A DNA stretch of 64,000 bases from Polynucleobacter sp. Tro8-14-1 (GTDB taxonomy: Bacteria; Pseudomonadota; Gammaproteobacteria; Burkholderiales; Burkholderiaceae): NCBI RefSeq assembly GCF_018881655.1, contig NZ_JACVPX010000009.1:20726-84725 (forward strand), written 5' to 3'. Below the pieces are notes generated by a model that was given only the letters and a program-made list of their open reading frames with translations, was not told the DNA's origin and searched no databases. Positions 1 to 12,000 of the stretch are shown here, piece by piece (position 1 is the stretch's first letter; each line of letters begins with the position of its first letter). A program made the translations under genes and the position numbers.

Positions 1-3000
1 GTACTATTAAAGGCTGCGGTTGTGAGATTACTTAAAGTGAGGCTATCGCCGGACACCAGGCCAGTGATCGACAGGTTCGCTAGGCCAACCGTGGCGTTCG
101 CTGTGCCATCGTAAGTCTTGGTGACATTGCCGGTTGTCGCTAACGCGAGGTTGGCGGCGGTGATGTTAACGGTATTACTTGCGCTTCGCGCCGTTAAGGT
201 CGGCAACTGATAGTTGCTAACCAAGCCCCCGGCTGATAATGTGGCTCCGCTTTGATTACCTAGTGTAATTGCAGTAATGTAATTAGTAGAGTTGTCAGCT
301 ACGTGACCGCTATTAGCGGTGGCTGCAGTATATGTCAGCGTCTCGCCTGCCACGCCAGTTGCAATAGTTACATTGGTCAAACTATTACTTCCGCTATATA
401 CCTGTACATCACTAATTGTGATAGTTTTCGGAGTGATATTGCCTGTAACGCCAGTTTGTTGAACTACGTTGTAATTGCTTGCATCTGCACCAGAAATACT
501 AGAATTTAGGGTAACGCTCAGGTTGCTACCGACGTTCTTGCTGCTGAAATTACCACTGGCACTTAGTGATACAACATCGCTTACGGAAGATGTCGCATTA
601 CTAAGTACGCCGCCTAAGGCGCCATTGTTGGTAAATGTCGCTACAGTGCTATTGCTATAAACAGCATCAGTTACTTGAGTTCCTGAAACAGTCAGATTTG
701 CCTTGGTAACCTGAATGGTTCCGTTTGAATAGGTGATCGTGCCATAGCCCAATGAATTGGTAGTGATGCCAGTAATGCCTGCTGTGTAATTGCCTGCTTT
801 TAGGTAACCAGCTGTCGAATAACCAGCCCCAGCAATCGCCAATGTTGGTACGTTAGCCGCACCAAATATCTGGGTATATGTATCGCCATTTTGCGTAGTA
901 GAGCTCATGGCACTGGATGTGCTGTTGCCATACACAATCGTTGCATTACTTGCGCTGATAGTTAAAGTAGGCGCCTCACGATAAATAGCGTAAGTGCCCG
1001 TACTCAATGCAGCTGAAGTCGCGTTATATCCATTTGCAGTTGCATTACTACCGTAACGGAATCTACCGCTGCCACTACCAATCAAGGTTGTTATACCTGT
1101 ACTACCCGCAATACTTCCAGTGAACAAGGTAATACGCCCACCGGATCCAGATGAGACATTACCGCTTCCTGACAAAGTGATATTGCCACCTGTCGCTGTT
1201 CCGTTAGCAGTGCCTGATCCAGCATTCAGAATAATTGCACTGGTTCCGTTAGTGCTGGTGGTATTAACCGTCTGGGTTAACGCTAGGTCACCTGCAACAG
1301 TACTGATGTTTACTAATCCGCTGGCGTTAACTCCATTAACACTACCAATTGTTCCAATGGTCAATCCATTGGCATCAACATACGTTACGTTGGTAACATT
1401 GCTTGCGGCAAATGTAGTGACATTATTGCTTGTATTGGAAAGGTTGATATTGCCGCTCTGAACCAATAAGTTAGCTGCAATAAACCCTGCTGTCTGTGTA
1501 GCATTACCACTTAAAAGCACCCTATTTACGGACACGGAGCTGAGTGCAGAGTTAATGGCAATGTTAGGGGCAAATAACGATAAGTTGCCCGCAAACCCAG
1601 TCATTGAGCTGTTGTAAGCTAAATTGGCTGTAGTACTAGCAACATAAGCAGTGCTATTGGCATAGGTCATGCCACTGTACTGACCTAAGACTAGGTTAGC
1701 CAATGAACTCACGTTAGCAATAGATAAATTACCGAATGTTGTGCCACTCGTTGTTGTGAAAGTACCAGTTGTAACGGTTCCATTCCATGTACCAGTCGTA
1801 CCCCAATCAGCCGCTGCATTTGGTGCCCAGGTTAAGGTGCCTGAAGTATTAACGGTTAATACATTCGAACCAATTTTTGGTGTGATCAAGGTGATATTGC
1901 CCGAACCAGCATCAATTTTTGTTCCACTGGTAACCGAAAGAATGGATCCACCGGTCACGGATGCATTACCAGACCAGACCATGACATCGCCACCACTGGT
2001 GGTGATGTTGCCATTGAAATCCATAGCATTATTATTGGCAGCCGATGAGCCAGCTGACCCGCCATCACCTACGGTTAAACCGTTCCAAACCAATGAACCA
2101 TTTGTGGTTGAACTCCCACCAATCCATACCATGCCGCCATTGGTTGTGATATTTCCCGTTCCGCTATTGCCACCATAGTTGGTATTGCCATAATCGGACC
2201 ACTCAATCACATTGGCAGATGTGCCAGTCGCTGAAATATTGCCGTTAATTTGAAGGCGACTATTGGATCTCAGCGTGATATTAGATGTTGCCCCACCCGT
2301 TTTTTGTATTGAGCCGACGCCAGACATATAAATTGCGTAGTTATCACTCGCATTGTTGCCCTGAACCCATAAATCTCCGGTGCCATTACTAGTCATGGCC
2401 GCGGTAATGTTGACTTCACCACCGTAGAGAGAAATACCGCCCTTAACAGTTACGTTGGAATTCCAGTCAACAGCATAAGTGTTGTAAGGATTACCAATAG
2501 TCAGCTTATTAGGCGTATAGGTGGTGCCGTTAATTGTTGGATTCAGGTTGAACCAGGATGTATAGACATCTTGTCCAGATGACGCTGTGTCAGATAACGG
2601 CAAGATTGAAATGCTACCGTTAGTGCCAATGGTAGTGGTGCCTAAGCTCCAAGTATTGGCGCGAAGTGTGACATTGCCGGTGCCGGTATTAATCGTTGGA
2701 GCTTGACCATTAAATAACTGTGATCCACTAATCGTAATATTAGCGTTTGTTGATGTCACGTTACTACCAGCTAATTGACCTACCGTTCCAGCTAAGAAAA
2801 TATAATTATTGTTGGTAGTCGTGATATTAATATTGCTACCCCCGGCTAATACATTGCCATACATCACAATGCCGCGATTGCCAGAGCTTGCCGTTCCCGT
2901 TAACGTAACATTACCCACATCAGAGATGATGTTGTTATTGTTATAAATATAAAGTCCCGCCTGAACACCGGAACCAGTAAGCGTTACATTACCGCCAGTT

Positions 3001-6000
3001 GATCGAATCGTGCCGCCTTGACTAGTATTGTCAAAATAAGAACGGATGCCAGAGTAATCATAGTCATTGGTACCCGACCCAGTTGTCGAACCGGTAATAG
3101 ATATGTCGCCTTTGGCAATAATATTGTAAGCACCACCATCCCACGTATTTAAATAGACTCCAGCTAGAGTTCCGCAACCAGCAATATTGATGGAACCATT
3201 ACCAGCATTAATCGTCGCATTGCGACCAAAAAGGACGGCATTGCCCCCAGAAGTATTGCCTTGTATGCTGATGTTTCCACCACCGGAGTACATCGCTACA
3301 TTAGTGGTGCTACCACCAAACTCAATTGCCCAATCCGAATTCTTATTCACTGCACCTGTAGGTAGGACAAAGCCAGCGGCATCCGTAGTAGTAGCCGTGC
3401 CACCGCCGACGATAATTGCGCCGCCGCCAGCTAGTTGAGATGTATTGCCATTGGCGGAATTTAAAACAATATTTCCATCTTGCAATACAACGCCACCAGC
3501 AACGCCGCCATTAGAGTTGGACCAGAAAACTAAGGAGCCGTTATTGGTTTGATAGGTACGTGAAACGTTCACACTAAAGATTTGACCGGTAGCTTTTAGG
3601 ATGAGAGCATTGCCAGCGCCTGAAGAAGTAATATTAGAGCCGGAGTAAATTCCACCAACAGCATTAATCGAAATTACGCCAGCAGAAGAAATATTCGTGC
3701 CAGCAAGATAAGTGCCGTATGTAGCTGCGCCAGTATTGCCATTAATGGTGATATTGCCTGAAGTCGAGGTAATGGCTCCAATGCCGCTATCAAGAACCCA
3801 GTCAAAGCCATAACTAGATCCAGAGGTTCCCGTTAAATTGATATTGCCACTATTGGTAGTAATGTTTCCAGAATAAATATAAATGCCCTGATTGGCTGCT
3901 GCAGTCGTACCGGTAAGGTTAATATTTCCTGCACCAGCAATCAGATTAAAGTTCGAGTTGATGTAAGCGCCAAGATAGCTGGTTGAGGTTGCACAAACAC
4001 TAATTCCGCCAGTGCCTTGCGAGGCATTTAAGTTAACTGTGGCACCCGAATAAATACCATCGCTTGATGAAGATGTGCCATATAAATTGATGGCGCCAGC
4101 GCCTGATGTCGTTACATTAACAGCTACACCAAAGTCAAGTCCAATATTAGATACGGCAGTACCATTTAAGGTGACTGATCCACCCGCTGTACTGAAGTTT
4201 GTTTGATTGGTAACAAAATTGATGCCAGACTGGCTGCCGGTCTGGTTACCAACGAGCGAAATATTACCTGTTGTGGTTGTGAAATTACCACCACCCAAAT
4301 GAATGGCATCGTAACCAAGTGAACCAGTTACGTTAAATGTAATATAGCCTGTCGTAGTTGAGTAATTAACGGTATAGGGCTGGTAAAAACCCGCCCATGA
4401 TGGAGAATTTGCCGTAATTGAAATTGAGCCGCCACTGGTCGACTTAATGTTGCCCAGGTAATACTCAATTGCACTAGAGCCGCCACTGCCATTCAAAGTA
4501 ATATTGCCAGAGGCTGATGTTAGGTTAAACATGTTCACCGCATCTGAGCCTAAACGAATGCCGTAATTACCAGCTGCTGGAGTTGACGTTCCTGTAATGC
4601 TGATAGCACCGGTACCAGTTGAATTAAATTCAATACCGTTATTGGCAGCATAAACTGCAGCTGCTCCACTAGAGCTAGCATTAATGGTAATACCCTGTGC
4701 GGTAATGCTGGTGCCATTCGTAGCACCACCATAAGCATTGAACTCAATACCATTGCCAGTAGCATTTGTCTGAATATTTAGGGATCCATTACCAGCATTA
4801 ATGACCGATGCGCGATCAAACATCACGCCATAACCACCGGTGCTCTTGGCATTAATAGAAATATTGCCGCCACCGGTATACATCTTTGTGAATGTATTGC
4901 CAGCGCTACCAGGATTAAATGTAATCGTATTGCCTGCGCTGACTGCAGCGCCAGTTGGATTACCATTGGCGTCAACAGTTGCACCACCACCAAATATGAG
5001 GTCACCGCCACCGGTTGCCTGATTGGTAGCCCCATTCGCCGTATTAAATATCAGACCAGCATTGAGCATAGAAATGCCACCGCCAGAAGTGCTGTTGGCA
5101 TTACTCCAGAACACCATCGTGCCATTATTGGTCTGGAAGGTCAGGTTATCAGCGCCTGATGCAATTGATCCTAGTGCTTTGACTAGTAAATTCGAATTAG
5201 CGCCAACACTCTTCAAACTGCTACTGAGAGTGATATTGCCTGCGTACAAGCTAATTGGCCCGGAAATATTGAGCGCACTTGAAGATCCAATCGTTAAATT
5301 GGCAGCATTGGTTGCGCTACCTATTGTGAAGGCAGTAAAAGCATTAGCAACGTTGTAATTGACCGATTGTGCCGCACCAAAGCTAGTGCCATTTGGCTGG
5401 ATCAGAATAGTGCCTGAGCCAGTAAAGTTTCCAGTGCTCGGTGCATTTGTATTGGTAAATGTTAGCGCTCCACCCGCAACACTAGTATTGCCCGTATAAG
5501 TTGCTGCGCCAGTAATGTTGACTGCATTAGCCTGGCTAATGGTGAGAGCACCTGATCCAGAAATCGCATTACCAATCGTGATGGCATCAGTTCTATTAAA
5601 GGCGACAGAAGCGCCACTACTAATATTGATATTAGAGCTTGCGTTAACGCTGCCGACAGCAGTGCCATTGCCAATCTGTAAAGTACCGCCTGTTACATTG
5701 GTGCTACCTGAATAGGTATTTGCTCCAGTCAATATGGTTATGCCGGAACCAGCTTGGGTCAAAGTACCCGTGCCACTAATGCCTAAATTTTGCGTTACTG
5801 TATCGCTATGGTTATAAATTAACGTGCCGTTATCAGCAATTGCGGCGGTGCTTGCAATCGAACCTACTGTTGTACCGTTACCGATCTGTAATGTACCAGC
5901 ACTGATGGTTGTATTACCTGTGTAGATACTAGCACCAGTAAGGGTTAATACAGATGATCCATTAACAACTAGATTACCAGCGCCTGCAATAACGCCCGAG

Positions 6001-9000
6001 TACGTTGTTGCGCTATTAATAGCATTGGCAGTAAGCGAATAACCTGTTCCGAGATTAATCGTGCCTGCGCCAACAAATGAACCAATCGTATCGGTTGAAG
6101 ATACGTTATACGTAGCGCCACTACTGATATTGACAATAGTTGCATCGGCTAAGCTACCGTTTACAACCAATGTACCCGCTGATACATTGGTTGTACCGGT
6201 ATAGGTATTAGCATTGGTTAAGGTAGTAATCCCTGAGGTATTCTGAGTTAAATTACCCGCTCCAGAAACAATGCCGTTGAGCGTCACATTGCCAGCAGCA
6301 CCAGACAAAGTTAGTGTGTTGCCATTGGTATTGATGGGAGCGTTAATGGTGAGGTTACCCGCACCTGTGGCAAAGCTTGATCCAGCAGCCAAGTAAATGT
6401 TCGAGCTACCCGAGCCATTAATAATAATGTTGCCTGTTGATGTGGCATTCATTGCACTGCTGCCATTCAAATACAATGCACCGGTTGTTGCAGTGACACC
6501 TGCAAAGTTAAACGTTAGCGTTCCATTGGTGCTTGTAAAGGATGGACTAATAACTGCACCGCCTGTATTTACAGAAGTTAAGTCTCCTGCAAGCGCGCTG
6601 ATATTAAAGGTGACATTACCGCTAGTAGCAGTAGTTGGTGAAGATCCATACTGAATCACGCCCCAATCACCCGCCGTTTGAGTCACGTTAATTTGTAATG
6701 CGCTACCGCTTGCAGCATTAATCGCGGTATTTGCATAAATACCCATTGCCCAGTGACTACCGACACCCGAAGAAGCATTGGCAGTTAAGGTAACCGCACC
6801 ATTGGTATTTAAGGTTGAATTTGCTTGTAGTGCAATGGAATGAGCGTAAGCCCCGGTTGAAACTCCCAATAAGTTCAACGATGCACCAGATGCCGCAGAA
6901 AGGTTATTTACTCCCGATAGATTGACGGCAGTATTCATGGTGGAGGCCCCTACCGCCGTACCGCTAGTAGAGCTATAGCCAGCCAAAGTCACATTACCGC
7001 TAGATACATTGACTGTGGCGTTATTTAATGTGACATATGCAGTATTTGTTGCATTACCAACCGTATAACTACCTGCGCTGTAATTAAATGTTAGGTTGGC
7101 ATTGTTAACGGCAATATTGCCACCACCCAAACTACCAGTCGTTCCTGCATTACCAACTTGGAGCGTGCCATTATTAACGGTTGTGCCACCAGTATAGGTA
7201 TCCGTACCATTCAAAGTGAGGGTGCCTGTACCAGCCTTGATCAAGCCCCCTGCTCCCGCGATAGTGCCACCAAAAACAGTGGATGAGTTGTCACCAAAGG
7301 CGGTGAGCACATAACCTGAACCGAGATTAATCGTGCCAACACCAGCAAATGATCCAATCGTATCTGTTGCAGAAACGTTATATGCTGCGCCACTGGATAC
7401 GTTAACAGCAGTACTGTCACTCAAACTACCGCTAACAATTAAGTTGCCAGCCGAAACATTAGTTGCGCCACTATAAGTATTAGCGCCAGACAAGGTTAAA
7501 GTACCTGAGCCAGCTTTAATCAGCTGTGCTGTCGTACCACTAATGCAACCACTATAAGTTGAAGCACCCGATTGATTGACATTGAGCGCTAGTCCCGACG
7601 CCACCGCAATATTGCCAGCCCCAGACACATTTCCGGTTAAATTAATGTTGCCAGTAGTGTTATTAGTAGTAGTTAAACCAGCATTGAGCGTGATATTTCC
7701 ACCAGTTACAGCAATCGGACCCGATACATTAATCAAGCTACCTACCGTAATATTGGCAGTATTAGTAGCCGATCCGAGGGTCACTGAACTCAGTGAAGAA
7801 TTCGCGGTTGCACAGAAGGTAATCGATGACGTATCTAAAGCAGTTGTGAATGACGTTCCAAGCGGTGCAATGGTCACACTTCCATTGCTAATGAGCTTAT
7901 ATGTATTTGGCGAAGATCCAGTGCCATCAAAGAAAATATCATTCGATATAAGGGAGATATTTCCGGTTTGACCATACTGCCCAATGACCACTGTTTGCGA
8001 TCCATTCGCGGTGTTTCCTTGAATGCCGTAAGAGTTGGTTCCCGTACCCTTAGTACCAGTTAGCGTGATATTGCCGGTAGTAGATTTAATGGTGGAGCTA
8101 TTAAGCCAAATTCCAGCGTCATTATTGGCGGAACTGACATTACTACCACCTACACCATTCAAATTAATGTCTCCAGCCGTGGAACTTAGAGAGGTACTTG
8201 CTTCAGAAAGAATACCGGCATTCTGAAGGCCGCTAGAATTTCCACCCGTACCGTTGACAGTGAGGCTACCACTTTCAGTTGTTATATTTGCAGTATATAG
8301 ATGCACACCATAGTCATAGTTTCCGGCTGTACCACCCGTGCCATTAATGACAATAGCGCCGGATCCCGTTGTGCTTACGTTTGTGCTGACTAGCTCTATG
8401 CCAAAGTTTGTGCCGCAAGCAGATGCACCACCAACACCAACCAAATTGATATTGCCACCAGCCGCTTTAACGACGCTACTATTTCCAATAAAAATACCTG
8501 CACGGGGGTTATTTAAATTTCCGCTAGCATTGGCATTACCAGCCATGTAGATATTGCCACCAGAAGTGCTGAGAGTAGTGTTAAAGATTCCAATTCCATA
8601 CCAGCCGATTAGATCGTCCTGCTTAGCGGAAGCTGAGCCTACGCTAATAGTAGTTGCACCTGCGTATGGGGTCCATGCTACAGAACTGGTTGTATTGCCA
8701 CCACCTATCCAAATACCACCACCATTGGTATTGATGAAATTAAAACCAGCGCTGCGAAGTCCGTTGTTCAACCATACGGATCCATTGCCACTACCATCGG
8801 AGTCAGCCCAGAGAATAGTATTCAATTTTCCGCCGGCAGTTCCATTGCTAATCGTAACGTTCACATTGGGACTGACGCCATCATATCCAACTGAAATGGT
8901 ATTTTGAGCTTGGAGCAAAAGTGAGCCAACGCCACTTGTATTTTCTGTAATGTTTGCCATTACAAAAATATTGTTGCCATAAACAGAAATAGGTCCAGCA

Positions 9001-12000
9001 ATGTTTACAGCATTAGAAATAGTAACGTTTTGAGAGTTTGTTGTTTTGCCAATTGTTAAACTGGCTAACGACGTTCCTAATGTTAAGTTAGTAGTAGAAA
9101 ATGCAGATGCAAAACTGGTTGAGTTCGAGTAGATCCCAAAATTACCACTTGAATTAACGGTTGTGGGCGCAGCAAAATTAATTTTGTCGCCAATCAAAGT
9201 CACATTACTTGAACTTGATGAAACTACTGAGCCTATACCAAAATTCGCCTGAAGGCTTAATGAATTTGCTGAGCTTGAACCATTCAGCGTGATATTTCCA
9301 CTGGAAGACACTATATAGTTATTGCTGGCCAGATTAATGCCCGTGCCATTGCTTCCTGATGCATACCCAATTAGATTAATCGCACCAGAGTTCGAATCAA
9401 TAGTTAAAGTGCCGGCAGTACCGGTGCTATTCATATTAAAATTAACACCGGTACTATTGGCTCCTGCACTACCATTAATAGTGATTGCGCCAGTACCTGT
9501 TGCATTGATTGAGCCCCCAGGCGCAAAACGAGCCTGAATCCCAGTTGCTGATCCGCCACCAATTCCAGTAAGCGAAATTCCCCCGCCCGCAGTGATATTG
9601 AAGCCTAATCCATTTCCAAGACTGGCAGCACCAAGCTCTATCCCACACCATGCTCCAGAGGCTGCGTTACCGGTAATGTTGATGGAGCCAGAACCCGCAT
9701 TAACTTTTGAATCTTGCGCAAAGACAACACCATCAACCCCACCAGAGGAAGTACTGGTGCCATTGATGGAAATATTGCCACCACCGGTATAAATGGTTGT
9801 GAGAGTAAGACCATTAGTATTGGTCCCCAAACTAATTCCAGTAGTTGTTGCAGATAATGCTGCTCCTGTTGGAATGGTATTTCCGGCAGCATCTGCTCCT
9901 GTGGACGTACCACCACCCATTGTCAGCGCGCCACCACCAGTGGTCTGACTTGTATTTCCATTTGCAGTATTAAATGTACTTGTGTTACCAAAAGCAATAC
10001 CGCCAGCCGTACCGCCATTGGAATTACTCCAGAAAACTAAACTTCCATTATTGGTTTGATAAAGTAAATTTGCTGCACCTGTAATGGTGCCAACACCTTT
10101 AACCAGAATTTCTGATGTGCTTCCAGTGCTTGTCAGGTTAGCATTGAGGGAAATGTTGCCGCCGTAAATACTGATTGGGCCAGCAATATTGGCAGCGCTT
10201 GCAATCGTTATGTCTTGAGTATTTCCAGTATTACCAACAGTTAAGCTAGCGACTGAAGTGCTCAACGCCAAGTTGGCAGTGGAAAGTGCGGATGCAAAAC
10301 TGGTTGCATTCGATAGTATTGAAACGTTACCACTGGTGTTGACAGTTGTGCCTATGCCAAGATTAATCACATCACCAGTAATAGTTACATTCGCGGTACT
10401 ACTAGTGACATTAGTACCTGCCAGCTGACCAATGGTATTTGCTACGCTATTAAAGTAAATGCCTTTTGTACCGCCATTGATGACAATTGGACCACCAGAG
10501 GATAAATAGTTAACACCTGGGGAGAAAATTCCATATAAAGTTCCCGTACCTGCACCATTTACACTAATGCCACCCCCACCAGTTGCCTCGAGATATTTAT
10601 TGTCGGTAAAATCAAACACCACACCATAGTTATTAGCGGTAGTAGTTACACCAGCAATCGATATCGCGGTACCACTTGTTTTAGATGACTCTATATACAG
10701 GCCTGTCGTGCCAGTGGCCACATTATTACCAAACTCAAGACCATAGGTATAACTCGAATTACCGCTAATATTTACTGCGCCCTGTCCAGAGCGTATTTGA
10801 AGATCACCATAACCAACAACACCAAAAGCAGCTGTGGAGCAACCTAGAATGGAGACATTACCCCCACCACTATAGATCAGTCCAGTGCTATTGCCGTTGG
10901 CAAGTAAACTACTCGTGTTAGCTGTGGTACCAAATTGCACGCCTGACATTCCAGTAGAAGTGCTGTAAGCAAAACCAGTTGGGGTATTTCCTGAATTCGA
11001 TCCACCGCCGATGATGATATCGCCGCCGCCAGAAGACTGACTCGTAGCTCCATTAGCAGTATTGAGCGTGACATTGTTACCAAATGCGACGTAGCCTGAT
11101 GAGCCACCATTGGCATCACTCCAAAATACCAAGCTACCGTTATTGGCTTGGAAAGAAGTGGCATCAGCGGTAGTGATGTTGCCATTGGCTTTGGCTAAAA
11201 TGCCCGAGCCATTGCTTGTAGTCGTCAAGCTTGAATTGAGCTTAATATTGCCGCCATAAATGCTGATAGGTCCAGCAACGGATAATTGATTATTGCTTAC
11301 GTAAACATCTTGGGTATTTGTAAGGCTTCCCACCCTGAATGATGACAACGTTGAGGGGAACGCAAACCAACCAGTATCTACACTTTGTCCAAATGAAGCC
11401 GTATTCGATTCAAAAACAAATGCGCCTGTAGTATTGGTTATGGTTGGCTCAATACCGACTGCAGTATTCCAATTGAACGTATAGCCGCGGAAAGTGATAT
11501 TTCCCGTGCCCGCACTATAAGTCATATAGTCAAGCTTTAGTAAGCCTGAATTATTTGCATCACTATCAGCATTTAGGGTAATGCTGCCATTATTGGTTTG
11601 AATGGTATTTGCAGTACTTGCGGTCGTAATATTATTAGTCGCGTTAATCGTAATCGCCGAGCCATTGGCTGTGGTCTTCAAGCTTGAATTGAGCGCAATA
11701 TTGCCGCCATAAACCGTAATATTTCCTGCTGTTTGCACCGTATTGGATAAAGTTAAATCATAGGTATTGGTAGCGCTTCCCAATGTAAGGCCACCTAAAG
11801 CGGTTCCAAAGTTCCAAGCCCTATCAAACGACATTGAGGCATTAGTATCTTCGACTAAAAGTCGTGTGAAGCTGCCGTTTGTGCTTTGTATTGTTAAGTT
11901 GCCAGTTGTGCGGAAATAGTTTGACGAATTGGTTGAGGCGTATGCGAAACGTTGTCCAATGCGGTCGGACTGAATCAGGATATTCCCACTATAGGCATTC